In this document: one piece after another, positions 1 to 7,516 of the stretch | Layout: each line of letters opens with the position of its first letter | Numbering within the stretch: the first letter of the stretch is position 1 | NCBI GenBank assembly: GCA_000737985.1 | Contig: JNVT01000069.1 | Span: 1 to 42,711, forward strand | Origin: Gammaproteobacteria bacterium MFB021 | Lineage (GTDB): Bacteria; Pseudomonadota; Gammaproteobacteria; Pseudomonadales; Halomonadaceae | Direction of reading: 5' to 3' | DNA: 42,711 bases | Program-made: the position numbers and the translations under genes | The notes under the pieces: model-generated | Told to the model about the DNA's origin: nothing | Seen by the model: only the letters and a program-made list of their open reading frames with translations | The model's database searches: none

Positions 1-251
1 CGCCGGCCTGGCTCGCCTCGCGCCTGGAGTGGAGCCTGTGGCCACGCGCCGCGCTGGACCGCGCCTTCAACGGCAGCGCTTGGCAGGTCACCGAGCATGA
101 TGATCAGCGTGATATCCGCTACCACGGCCGCCTCGCCGCCAGCATCACCCCGCAGCCCGATCCCGCGCATCCCCAGACCCTGACCCTCGACGACCGCCAG
201 GGCGGCTACCGCCTGACCATCACCCCGCTCGATCAGGAAGGTGCTCCATGA
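1..251 (+). CDS. DUF3261 family lipoprotein, C-terminal part (5' cut by window edge)
   Basis: The reading frame is open from the window edge (first full codon at position 3) and ends at a TGA that overlaps the ATG of the ketosynthase gene by 3 nt. The 82 visible residues include LEWSLWPRAALDRAF and end with GYRLTITPL, which resembles the C-terminal half of DUF3261 proteins. These are small outer-membrane-type lipoproteins routinely found in aryl polyene (APE) clusters just before the last ketosynthase/dehydratase/reductase genes. The signal peptide and lipobox lie outside the window. The family call rests on my recall of the C-terminal pattern together with position. The role is unknown; a part in lipid carrier handling or export is inferred from context only. 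Confidence 0.6.
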   Translation, partial: PAWLASRLEWSLWPRAALDRAFNGSAWQVTEHDDQRDIRYHGRLAASITPQPDPAHPQTLTLDDRQGGYRLTITPLDQEGAP

Positions 252-1432
252 GTTCCCCGTTCGCCTGCCGCCTGTCGCGGCCCGGGGTGGTGTGTTCGCT
301 GGGCAGCGACCTCGAGACCATCGCCGGGGCGCTGTTCAGCGGTCAGCGCCAGCTCGCCATCAGCGACGACTTCACCCCCGGGCGGGCGCTGCCGCTGGGT
401 CGCGTGACCCGGCCGCTACCCGATGACAGAGATTGGGAGAGTGACCACCGCAGCCGCAACAACCGCCTGCTGGCCCTGGCGCTGGACGCGCTGGGTGATG
501 CCCTGGAACCCCTGCTGGCACGGGTGAATCCCGCGCGTATCGGCGTGGTGATCGGCACCAGCACCTCAGGGATCGGCGAGACCGAACGGGCCATCGCCGA
601 GAGCGGCCAGGATGGCCCGCTGCCGGCGGACTTCGCCTACTCGCGCCAGGAGCTCGGCGCGCCGGCACGCTTCGCCGCCGAGCGTCTCGGTCTGAGCGGG
701 CCCTGCTATGCGCTGTCGACCGCCTGCAGCTCCAGCGCGCGGGCCCTGGCCAGCGCCCGCCGCCTGCTCAAGAGCGGCCAGTGCGATGCGGTGATCGCCG
801 GCGGCGCCGACAGCCTGTGCCGGCTCACCGTCAACGGCTTCGCCAGTCTCGATGCGGTCAGCGACGAACCCTGCCTGCCGTTCTCGCGCCAGCGCCGGGG
901 GATCAATCTGGGCGAGGCCGCGGCACTGTTCGTGGTCACCCCGGAGCGCGGCGGCATCCAGCTCAGCGGAGTCGGCGAGAGCGCCGATGCCCACCATATC
1001 TCGGCGCCGCGCCCCGACGGCAGCGGCGCCGTGGCGGCCATGCAGCAGGCGCTGACGATGGCCGGGCTGGCCCCGGAGGCGATCGATTACCTCAATCTCC
1101 ACGGCACCGGCACCGCGCTCAATGACCAGATGGAGGCCACCGCGGTCAACGACCTCTTCGCACGGCCGCCGGCGTGCAGCTCGACCAAGGCGCTGACCGG
1201 CCACACCCTGGGCGCGGCCGGCGCGCTGGAGGCCGCCTTCTGCTGGCTGGCACTGACCCACGGCCGGCTGCCACGGCACATCTACGACGGCGACTACGAC
1301 CCCGAGCTGCCGCCGCTGCCGCTGGTGGGCCATGCGCCCGCGCCGTGCGCACCGCCGCGCCATGCGCTGAGCAACAGCTTCGCCTTCGGCGGCAACAACG
1401 CCAGCCTGCTGCTGAGTCGTGACGATGTCTGA
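248..1432 (+). CDS. Beta-ketoacyl-ACP synthase of an aryl-polyene-type cluster
   Basis: A 394-residue condensing enzyme of the KAS I/II type, which extends an ACP-bound acyl chain by decarboxylative condensation with malonyl-ACP in the cytoplasm. The Cys-His-His triad is complete: Cys160 in STACSSSA, His285 in NLHGTGT and His319 in LTGHTLGAAGA. The length is normal for the family. The ATG overlaps the stop of the preceding lipoprotein frame (ATGA), which suggests translational coupling. A hotdog dehydratase and a FabG-type reductase follow, so the three enzymes make one elongation cycle, as in APE (ApeO-P-Q) clusters that build a polyene lipid in the outer membrane. A housekeeping FabB/FabF role is less likely because acpP and fabD are absent nearby. 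Confidence 0.85.
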   Translation: MSSPFACRLSRPGVVCSLGSDLETIAGALFSGQRQLAISDDFTPGRALPLGRVTRPLPDDRDWESDHRSRNNRLLALALDALGDALEPLLARVNPARIGVVIGTSTSGIGETERAIAESGQDGPLPADFAYSRQELGAPARFAAERLGLSGPCYALSTACSSSARALASARRLLKSGQCDAVIAGGADSLCRLTVNGFASLDAVSDEPCLPFSRQRRGINLGEAAALFVVTPERGGIQLSGVGESADAHHISAPRPDGSGAVAAMQQALTMAGLAPEAIDYLNLHGTGTALNDQMEATAVNDLFARPPACSSTKALTGHTLGAAGALEAAFCWLALTHGRLPRHIYDGDYDPELPPLPLVGHAPAPCAPPRHALSNSFAFGGNNASLLLSRDDV

Positions 1433-1498
1433 ATGCCAATCCCGACGGGTTCCTGCGCGCACCTTATCGACCCACTGCCCGCCTGCGGAGGATCACCC

Positions 1499-1975
1499 GT
1501 GACAGCGACCACCGCGCACCTGCCCTGCCCCGTCGCCCCGCTGGTTCCCCACGCCCGCGGCATGTGCCTGCTGACGCGCCTGCTCGAGGCCGACGCCGAG
1601 GGTGCCATCGCCGAGGGCGAAACCCGACCCGACGATCTGTTCGCCGAGGCTGCGGGGCTGCCCGCCTGGGTCGGCATCGAGTGGATCGCCCAGAGCGTGG
1701 CGGCCTGGGCCGGCTACCACGCCCAGCGCCGCGGCGAGTCGCCAACGCCGGGGCTCTTGCTGGGTAGCCGCCGCTATCGCGCCGTGCAGCCCCACTGGCC
1801 GTTCGGCCGGCGTATCCATGTCGCCATCAGCATCGACTTCGTCGCCGACAACGGCGTGACCCAGGTCAATGGCGAACTGCGCTGGGCCGACGGCTCGGCC
1901 AGCCTGGCCAGCGGCAGCCTGACGCTCTATCGTCCCGCCGGGCTCGACCTGCCCGGCCAGCCGCCGGCCACCTGA
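1499..1975 (+). CDS. ApeP-like hotdog 3-hydroxyacyl-ACP dehydratase
   Basis: A small single-hotdog protein (158 residues from the chosen start) with the pattern of ApeP/FabZ-like dehydratases of aryl polyene clusters: PHARGMCLL near the N-terminus, then AGLPAWVGIEWIAQ in the central helix region and GLLLGSRRY before the sheet. The predicted reaction is dehydration of 3-hydroxyacyl-ACP to the enoyl-ACP, which is kept unsaturated because the cluster has no enoyl reductase. I chose GTG at 1499 because a perfect GGAGGA lies 6 nt upstream and the family N-terminus begins there. An in-frame ATG at 1433, directly after the ketosynthase stop, would add 22 residues that do not look like hotdog sequence. 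The catalytic residue cannot be assigned with certainty by eye. Confidence 0.75.
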   Translation: MTATTAHLPCPVAPLVPHARGMCLLTRLLEADAEGAIAEGETRPDDLFAEAAGLPAWVGIEWIAQSVAAWAGYHAQRRGESPTPGLLLGSRRYRAVQPHWPFGRRIHVAISIDFVADNGVTQVNGELRWADGSASLASGSLTLYRPAGLDLPGQPPAT

Positions 1976-1996
1976 ACGCCCGCCGGACCCGACTCG

Positions 1997-2050
1997 CTTT
2001 CATCTAGACACTCTCTTTCGTCTAGACACTCTTTTTCGTTTCGACACCTT
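1997..2050 (+). repeat. Three imperfect 18-bp tandem repeats before fabG-like gene
   Basis: Copies at 1997-2014, 2015-2032 and 2033-2050 follow the unit CTTTCGTCTAGACACTCT. Copies 1 and 2 differ at one base; copy 3 is degenerate. The block ends 16 nt before the ATG of the reductase gene, is pyrimidine-rich and carries two TCTAGA sites. It could be spacer slippage or a regulator site. Confidence 0.75.
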
Positions 2051-2066
2051 ATCGCCTGGAGTGCGC

Positions 2067-2843
2067 ATGGAACGCCCGAGTATCCCCCAAGAGACCGCTT
2101 CTCCCACAGGCGAGCGTGGCGCCGACACCATCCTGGTGACCGGTGCCAACCGCGGCATCGGCGCCGCGATCGCCCGACGCCTGGCCCAGGACGGCTTCGA
2201 CCTGGTGCTGCACAGCCGTCGCGACGGCGACGATATCGCCGAGGTAGCGGCGGATGCCCGCGCTGCCGGCGCCCAGGTGCGTCTGCTCCAGTTCGATGTC
2301 ACCCAGCGCGAGCGGGTCAAGACGCTGCTGGAAGCGGACATCGCCGCCCACGGCTGCTATTACGGCGTGGTGTGCAACGCCGGTATCGCCGTCGACAAGC
2401 CCTTCCCGGCGCTGGAGGACGAAGACTGGGACAGCGTACTCAAGACCAATCTGGACGGCTTCTACAACGTGCTGCGCCCGCTGGTGATGCCGATGATCCA
2501 GCGCCGTCGTCCGGGGCGTATCGTCACCCTCTCCTCGCTCTCGGGGCTGATCGGCAATCGCGGCCAGGTCAACTATAGTGCAGCCAAGGCAGGCATCATC
2601 GGCGCCACCAAGGCGCTCGCGGTGGAGCTGGCCAAGCGCCGCATCACGGTCAACTGCGTCGCCCCCGGCTGGATCGAGACCAGCATGACCGAGGCGCTGT
2701 CGCGGGAAGAGATTCGCAAGCTGGTGCCGATGCAGCGCCCCGGCGAACCGCATGAAGTAGCGGCCACGGTCAGCTTTCTGTGTTCCCGCGACGCCGGCTA
2801 TATCACCCGGCAGGTTATCGCCATCAACGGCGGCATGTGCTGA
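2067..2843 (+). CDS. fabG: 3-ketoacyl-ACP reductase, FabG/ApeQ type
   Basis: A 258-residue short-chain dehydrogenase that reduces 3-ketoacyl-ACP to 3-hydroxyacyl-ACP with NADPH. The Rossmann motif TGANRGIG is at residues 25-32, the NAG motif is present (CNAGIA), and the catalytic Ser-Tyr-Lys set appears as SSLSG followed by Y170-S-A-A-K174. The C-terminus (ARDAGYITRQVIAINGGM) is typical of FabG proteins. I chose ATG 2067 over the in-frame GTG at 2061 because GGAG at 2058-2061 then sits 5 nt upstream. It is the third enzyme of the elongation cycle begun by the ketosynthase and dehydratase. In many APE clusters a second ketosynthase (ApeR) follows; here it does not. Confidence 0.88.
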   Translation: MERPSIPQETASPTGERGADTILVTGANRGIGAAIARRLAQDGFDLVLHSRRDGDDIAEVAADARAAGAQVRLLQFDVTQRERVKTLLEADIAAHGCYYGVVCNAGIAVDKPFPALEDEDWDSVLKTNLDGFYNVLRPLVMPMIQRRRPGRIVTLSSLSGLIGNRGQVNYSAAKAGIIGATKALAVELAKRRITVNCVAPGWIETSMTEALSREEIRKLVPMQRPGEPHEVAATVSFLCSRDAGYITRQVIAINGGMC

Positions 2844-2908
2844 TAGCGCTGAGATAGTGCTAAGACAGGCGGCCGGCTCAAGCGCCTTGGCCGCCGGCCG
2901 ATAACGCT

Positions 2909-2938
2909 TCGATGGGCCAGCGACCGCTGGCCCATCGA
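2909..2938 (+). terminator. Perfect 13-bp hairpin downstream of the APE-like genes
   Basis: Arms at 2909-2921 and 2926-2938 are perfectly complementary around a GACC loop, 65 nt after the fabG-like stop. A second GC-rich inverted repeat (CGGCCGGC / GCCGGCCG) lies just upstream. No T-run follows, so this may be a Rho-assisted terminator. It may instead be a leader hairpin for the next gene, whose ATG is 27 nt further on. Confidence 0.5.
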
Positions 2939-2965
2939 GACCATTCCGCGGAGTCGAGAGTCGAG

Positions 2966-3571
2966 ATGAAAGCCGGCGTTTCCATCGCATTGATCGTCAT
3001 CGTCATGCTCGCCCTGTGCGGCGCGGGCCTGTACGCCAGCGACCTGCACTGGCCGCTGCCGCACGCCGCGCTGGCGCCGCTGGGGCTGTTCCTGCTCAGT
3101 TTGGTGCTGGCCGGCTGGCTGTGCCTGACTCTGGTGCTGATGGCGCGCGGCCAGAGCCAGCAGCAGCGGGCCCTGCACGAGAGCCAGCAGGCGGTCCAGC
3201 GCCAGCTCGAAGCGGCCGAACTGACCCAGTTGATGAGTCAGTTCAGTCGTCACGCCGAGGCGCTACTGGACAAGGAGAGTCTCGACCCCAACAAGCGCAG
3301 CGTGATGCGCTGTCTGGCGGTGGATGCCCTGCGCGGCAACAGCGGCCGCGGCGATACCACCTACACCCGCCTGGCGCGGCTGTTCGAGTGGCTGGATGCA
3401 GAGGCCGCTCTGCAGGCGCAGGACCCGCATCGCCAGCGACTGATGGTGCCGACCCTGATGCAGTACGCCGAGATCGCCAGCCAGCTGTGTCGGGTCGGCG
3501 AGAGCCAGCCGGAGAAGCTCACCCACTTCCTCGCCCACCAGCCGCCCGCCCCCAGCCGCGAGGCGGAGTGA
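2966..3571 (+). CDS. Unknown two-TM membrane protein
   Basis: A 201-residue protein I do not recognise. Residues 4-24 (VSIALIVIVMLALCGAGLYA) and roughly 38-60 (LGLFLLSLVLAGWLCLTLVL) are strongly hydrophobic and separated by a short loop, which predicts two membrane helices. A Gln-rich, probably coiled-coil stretch follows (about 62-90), then a soluble helical region. I chose ATG 2966 because the longer frame starts inside the hairpin and lacks an SD, while the first TM begins directly after this Met. It has the same orientation as the APE-like genes but is separated by the hairpin, so co-transcription is uncertain. No catalytic motif is visible. Confidence 0.65.
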   Translation: MKAGVSIALIVIVMLALCGAGLYASDLHWPLPHAALAPLGLFLLSLVLAGWLCLTLVLMARGQSQQQRALHESQQAVQRQLEAAELTQLMSQFSRHAEALLDKESLDPNKRSVMRCLAVDALRGNSGRGDTTYTRLARLFEWLDAEAALQAQDPHRQRLMVPTLMQYAEIASQLCRVGESQPEKLTHFLAHQPPAPSREAE

Positions 3572-3593
3572 ACCCAGCCGCGAGGCGGAGTGA
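3551..3593 (+). repeat. Direct duplication (22-bp period) spanning the stop codon
   Basis: The 21-base sequence at 3551-3571, which ends with the TGA of the membrane-protein gene, recurs exactly at 3573-3593 with one base between. It looks like a recent replication-slippage duplication that left the reading frame intact because the first copy already carries the stop. Confidence 0.9.
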
Positions 3594-3595
3594 GG

Positions 3596-3622
3596 CGGGC
3601 GGGGATCACGCCTCGCCGCCCG
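3596..3622. terminator. Candidate bidirectional hairpin between convergent genes
   Basis: Arms CGGGCGG (3596-3602) and CCGCCCG (3616-3622) enclose a 13-nt loop in the gap between the convergent membrane-protein and RidA genes. There is no clear T-tract on either side, so the terminator role rests mainly on position. Confidence 0.35.
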
Positions 3623-3676
3623 TCTTCACGCTGCCTGAACGAGGGACGCGAATCGTGCCCGGGGGAAAGACGCGGC

Positions 3677-4033
3677 TTACTTGATCGCCGCGGTGACGGT
3701 GATCTCGACCTTCAGCTCGGGCGCCGGCATCGGCGCGGTGATGCAGGTACGCGCCGGGGCATGGCCTGCCGGCACCCAGGCGTCCCACACCGCATTCATG
3801 GCGGCGAAATCCGCGCCATCGGCGAGATAGATCGTCGCCGATAGCAGGTGCTCGCGGTCGGAGCCGATCTCCGCCAGCAGCGCATCCACCCGCGACAGCA
3901 TGCTGATCGTCTGGGCGGTGATATCGCCCTCACGGGCCTCCGGGCCGCTGACCTGACCACACAGATAGGCGGTGCCGTTGTGGATCACGGCACGGCTCAT
4001 GCGGGTCTGGGTGTCGTGGCGTTGGATGGTCAT
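3677..4033 (-). CDS. RidA (YjgF/YER057c/UK114) family protein
   Basis: A 118-residue protein of the Rid family, whose canonical members hydrolyse reactive 2-aminoacrylate and other enamine/imine intermediates released by PLP enzymes. The fold signature is present: [17 protein letters not shown] at the front, the conserved Arg in PARTCI and the C-terminal KVEI. I chose ATG 4033, which lies inside a longer frame, because the family N-terminus begins about there and an AGGAG lies about 11 nt upstream. It sits downstream of uspA on the same strand (74-nt gap) and could be co-transcribed. Canonical RidA and the Rid1-7 subgroups cannot be separated by eye, so the exact substrate is open. Confidence 0.88.
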   Translation of the reverse strand: MTIQRHDTQTRMSRAVIHNGTAYLCGQVSGPEAREGDITAQTISMLSRVDALLAEIGSDREHLLSATIYLADGADFAAMNAVWDAWVPAGHAPARTCITAPMPAPELKVEITVTAAIK

Positions 4034-4107
4034 GGATGTTCTCGCTCCTGTGGCTCGCCGCACGACAGGCGCGGCGTCTTGATTGGGTGGCGCGGCAGCC
4101 GCCGGGC

Positions 4108-4965
4108 TCAGCGCAGTATCAGGGTGGCACTGCGCGAATGTCTGAGCATCGCCGTGGTGGTACTGCCCACCAGCAGCTGACGGATACGCGAGTGGCCGTA
4201 GGCCCCCATGATCATCAGATCGATGCGCTCGCGCTCGGCGTAATGCCCCAGCACCTCGTCGACATCGCCGGCGAGAATCTCGCCCTCGGCCTCGACCTGC
4301 CCCTCGCGCAGCCGGGTCAGCGCCCAGTCGAGCTGGGCACGCTGGTCATCGGTCCCGGCGCCGACCATCACCACATGGCACACCAGACCGTTGAGCAGCG
4401 GGCTCTCGGCGATCATCTCGACGCCCTTGCGCGTGGTCTGACCGCCATCGAAGGCGAGCAGCAGCCGCTGCGGCGCCTGGAACTCGGGCGGGGTGACCAG
4501 GATCGGCGTATGCAGTGCGCGCACCACCCGCTCCAGATTGCTGCCCAGGTGATCCCGCGCCTCGGCCACGGACTCGCCGCGCTTGCCCAGCACCACCAGC
4601 CGGGTCTGCGCCTCGCGCTCGCTCAGCGCTTCGAGCAGATCGCCGTGGCGCAGCGCAGTGGCCACCGCCGGCGCGCCGGACGCCTCGGCCTGCGCCTTGG
4701 CCGCCGCCAGCAGCTCACGCCCGTGCTGCTGGGCGAGCTTGGCACGCTCCTCGTCGAGCCGGGTCAACTGCTCGCGCAGATGCTCGCGGCTGCCCAGGCC
4801 GATATGGCCGCTGGTGTCGCGCTCGGCGCCGTTCTGCCCGCGGCTCAGCACGTGCAGCAGTTCGAGCGGCGCGCCGATCCGCGCCGCGGCCCACGCCGCG
4901 GCGGCACATACCGCCGGCGCGTGGCTGGAGTCGTCGATACAGCCGAGAACCTGACGTTCACTCAT
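4108..4965 (-). CDS. Tandem-domain universal stress protein (UspA family)
   Basis: A 285-residue protein with two Usp domains in tandem, residues about 1-140 and 150-285. The second carries a textbook ATP-binding G-2x-G-9x-G-S signature ([14 protein letters not shown]). The first has a near version (LGKRGE..HLGSN) with ten rather than nine intervening residues. ATG 4965 has AGGAG about 7 nt upstream. It lies 105 nt downstream of the SulP transporter gene on the same strand. Usp proteins encoded beside transporters, such as TeaD with the ectoine TRAP transporter in Halomonas elongata, can modulate the transporter in an ATP-dependent way. A similar role toward SulP is a reasonable inference, not shown here. 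Confidence 0.88.
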   Translation of the reverse strand: MSERQVLGCIDDSSHAPAVCAAAAWAAARIGAPLELLHVLSRGQNGAERDTSGHIGLGSREHLREQLTRLDEERAKLAQQHGRELLAAAKAQAEASGAPAVATALRHGDLLEALSEREAQTRLVVLGKRGESVAEARDHLGSNLERVVRALHTPILVTPPEFQAPQRLLLAFDGGQTTRKGVEMIAESPLLNGLVCHVVMVGAGTDDQRAQLDWALTRLREGQVEAEGEILAGDVDEVLGHYAERERIDLMIMGAYGHSRIRQLLVGSTTTAMLRHSRSATLILR

Positions 4966-5070
4966 GGCATTCTCCTGTTGCCTGGCACCCGCCACCCGAG
5001 ACTATCACGTCCCTGGGCGGCGGGGTTGTCGTCGCGACGCGCTGGCGCCGCCTGCGTCCTGTGGGGCCGC

Positions 5071-6558
5071 TCAGTGGCCCATGAGTTTCTCCACTGCCTC
5101 CGGCTTGTCATGCACGGCGAAGCGGTCGACCAGGGTGGCGCTGGCCTCGTTGAGCCCGATCACCTCGACCTCGGTACCCTCGCGGCGGAACTTGATCACC
5201 ACGTTGTCCAGCGCGCCGACCCCGGTGATGTCCCAGAAGTGGGCGCGGGAGAGATCGATGCGTACCCGCGGCACCGCCTCCTTGAAATCGAAGCTGTCGG
5301 TGAAGCGGGTCGAGGAAGCGAAGAACACCTGACCGATCACCTCGTATTCACGGGTCTCGCCGTCCGCGTCCATGCGGCTGCCGATATATAGAATCTGCCC
5401 CACCTTGTTGGCGAAGAACAGCGATGCCAGCAGTACCCCGACCAGTACGCCGATGGCCAGGTTGTGGGTCGCCACCACCACGATCACCGTGGCCACCATG
5501 ACGATATTGGTCGACAGCGGATGGCGGCGCAGGTCGCGGATCGACTCCCAGCTGAAGGTACCGATCGAGACCATGATCATCACCGCCACCAGCGCGGCCA
5601 TGGGTATCTGCGAGACCCAGTCACCCAGGAACACCACCAGGATCAGCAGGAAGACCCCGGCGACCAGGGTCGAGAGTCGGTTGCGGCCGCCGGATTTCAC
5701 GTTGATCACCGACTGCCCGATCATCGCGCAGCCGGCCATGCCGCCGAGGAAGCCGGTGACGATGTTGGCCAGCCCCTGGCCCTTGCACTCGCGATTCTTG
5801 TCACTGGGCGTATCGGTCAGCTCGTCGACGATGGTCGCGGTCATCATCGATTCGAGCAGGCCGACCACGGCGATCGCCAGTGAATAGGGCAGGATGATCC
5901 ACAGCGTCTCCAGATTGAGCGGCACGTCCGGTAGCAAAAACACCGGCAGCGAGTCGGGTAGCTGGCCCATGTCGCCGACCGTGCGGATATCCATGCCGCT
6001 GAACATGTAGACCGCGGTGAGCACCACGATGCAGACCAGCGGCGACGGCAGCGTCTTGCCCACCACCGGCACGTAGGGGAACAGATAGATGATGCCGAGC
6101 CCGGCGGCGGTCATGGCGTAGACATGCCAGGTGACCCCGGTCAGCTCCGGCAGCTGGGCCATGAAGATCAGGATCGCCAGCGCGTTGACGAAGCCGGTGA
6201 CCACCGAGCGCGAGACGAAGCGCATCAGCGCGCCGAGCTTGAGGTAGCCGAACAGGATCTGGATCACCCCGGTCAGCAGGGTCGCGGCGAGCAGGTACTG
6301 CAGCCCGTGGTCGCGCACCAGAGTCACCATCAGCAGTGCCGTGGCGCCGGTGGCCGCCGAGATCATGCCCGGGCGGCCGCCGGCGAAGGCGATCACCACC
6401 GCCATCGAGAACGAGGCATAGAGGCCGATCTTGGGATCGACGCCGGCGATGATCGAGAATGCGATCGCCTCCGGAATCAGCGCCAGCGCCACCACGGCGC
6501 CGGCCAGCACGTCCGCACGGACGTTGGAGAACCAGTGTTGTCTTATCGTGTCGAGCAT
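5071..6558 (-). CDS. SulP family anion transporter with STAS domain
   Basis: An inner-membrane transporter of 495 residues. The N-terminal SulP core, about 10-14 hydrophobic segments over residues 15-385, contains the conserved [19 protein letters not shown] and GLYASF regions of helices 1-2. The C-terminal STAS domain (about 390-490) includes the [17 protein letters not shown] strand-helix. Family members import sulfate, bicarbonate or dicarboxylates, often with Na+ or H+. No carbonic anhydrase or sulfur gene is adjacent, so the substrate is undecided; bicarbonate (BicA-like) is plausible for a halophile. I chose ATG 6558; a GTG 12 nt upstream is the alternative. uspA follows on the same strand. 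Confidence 0.9.
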   Translation of the reverse strand: MLDTIRQHWFSNVRADVLAGAVVALALIPEAIAFSIIAGVDPKIGLYASFSMAVVIAFAGGRPGMISAATGATALLMVTLVRDHGLQYLLAATLLTGVIQILFGYLKLGALMRFVSRSVVTGFVNALAILIFMAQLPELTGVTWHVYAMTAAGLGIIYLFPYVPVVGKTLPSPLVCIVVLTAVYMFSGMDIRTVGDMGQLPDSLPVFLLPDVPLNLETLWIILPYSLAIAVVGLLESMMTATIVDELTDTPSDKNRECKGQGLANIVTGFLGGMAGCAMIGQSVINVKSGGRNRLSTLVAGVFLLILVVFLGDWVSQIPMAALVAVMIMVSIGTFSWESIRDLRRHPLSTNIVMVATVIVVVATHNLAIGVLVGVLLASLFFANKVGQILYIGSRMDADGETREYEVIGQVFFASSTRFTDSFDFKEAVPRVRIDLSRAHFWDITGVGALDNVVIKFRREGTEVEVIGLNEASATLVDRFAVHDKPEAVEKLMGH

Positions 6559-7012
6559 TGAAGGATCCACTCAGGGTCATGCCGCGGAACGGGTGACGGC
6601 GCGACGCCGGCCTGCGCACACGGCGGCCGATCTGCCACCCAGGGCACGCGGCTTGGCTTGGGTTCTACACGGTCGAGTGCAAAACGCTTGGGTTCACAAC
6701 GAGAATCGGTGATACGAACGGAAACGGACCTGCGTGGCCCGGCCGGATGGCGGGTCGCAAGTCGAGCGCGAGCGCGGCTCACGCGGAGGGGGAGTCGACG
6801 CTAGGGTGGCGTCATGCGAACGGTGGCGCGTGTCATCGTTGCGTGCCTATCGATACCATGTCTCTGGCGAAGCGCAGAAGATGCCTCGCCTTTCCTGGCG
6901 TGCCGCGCCGCCGCGCCGCATGAACGGCGATCGGCGGGGTCGATGACCCGCGGGCGGGGCGACAACGTCGGCGAGTCTAACAGCAAAGTGGTCATCAGCC
7001 CAGCCGCGGGCA
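6559..7012. other. 454-bp intergenic region: sulP leader and mntR downstream
   Basis: No credible gene is seen; the frames here are short and lack family signatures. It holds the upstream region of sulP (minus strand) and the end of the mntH-mntR unit. The notable element is an exact 10-bp direct repeat GCTTGGGTTC at 6656-6665 and 6686-6695, spaced 30 bp apart (about three helical turns) and 98-137 bp upstream of the sulP ATG. No strong sigma-70 promoter stands out. Confidence 0.6.
6656..6695 (-). promoter_or_regulatory. Direct 10-bp repeats upstream of sulP
   Basis: Two exact copies of GCTTGGGTTC (6656-6665, 6686-6695; GAACCCAAGC on the sulP strand) lie at 30-bp spacing. Same-face direct repeats in a promoter region are typical of LysR-type or other multimeric activators. 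The binding protein is unknown and the assignment is by arrangement only. Confidence 0.35.
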
Positions 7013-7441
7013 TCAGCGCGAGCCCGTGCGCGACTCCAGAAAGCGCTGCATCGCCTCGACGGTGGCATCGCTGCAGTGGTGCTCGATCCCCTCGGAATCC
7101 GCCTCGGCGACGTGCGCCGGGACGCCGAGGGCGAGCAGCGTGGCCAGCACCAGCTGGTGACGCGCCTCGACCTTCTCGGCCAGCGCCCGACCCTGTTCGG
7201 TCAGGAAGACCCCACGATAGGGACGCGCTTCGGCCAGGCCGTCACGCTTGAGTCGTGAGATCACCTTGGATACCGCTGCGGCGCTGACGCCGAAACGCTC
7301 TGCCAGATCGCTGGCGCGGGCCTCGCCATGGTCACGATGCAGCTGCGCGATCTCCTCCACGTAATCTTCCACCAGCTCCTGCTGATGATCGAGACGGGTG
7401 CGCTCGAAGCGGGCGTAACGTGGTCGGGGTGTTCCTGGCAT
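7013..7441 (-). CDS. mntR: DtxR-family manganese-responsive repressor MntR
   Basis: A 142-residue DtxR/MntR-type regulator. An N-terminal winged helix-turn-helix (DYVEEIAQLHRDHGEARASD..FGVSAAAVSKVISRLKRDGL) is followed by the dimerization/metal-binding domain with RHQLVLATLLALG and the metal-ligand region EADSEGIEHHCSD. As in MntR, the C-terminal SH3-like domain of DtxR is absent. It should repress Mn import when loaded with Mn(II). The gene lies 75 nt downstream of mntH on the same strand, so transporter and regulator probably form one autoregulated operon. ATG 7441 is the only start that keeps the full N-terminal helix. Its SD (GATGAG) is weak. Confidence 0.9.
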   Translation of the reverse strand: MPGTPRPRYARFERTRLDHQQELVEDYVEEIAQLHRDHGEARASDLAERFGVSAAAVSKVISRLKRDGLAEARPYRGVFLTEQGRALAEKVEARHQLVLATLLALGVPAHVAEADSEGIEHHCSDATVEAMQRFLESRTGSR

Positions 7442-7516
7442 GGTGTTCTCATCGACATCGAATGGGGTGAACGGTCACGCACCGGCGGCACCGCCCGTTC
7501 ACGGCACGTAGAGAGC

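Noticed and set aside
4036-5391. Plus-strand ORF (451 codons) opposite uspA and sulP
   Set aside because: It spans two minus-strand genes with clear families and has composition typical of a high-GC antisense frame.
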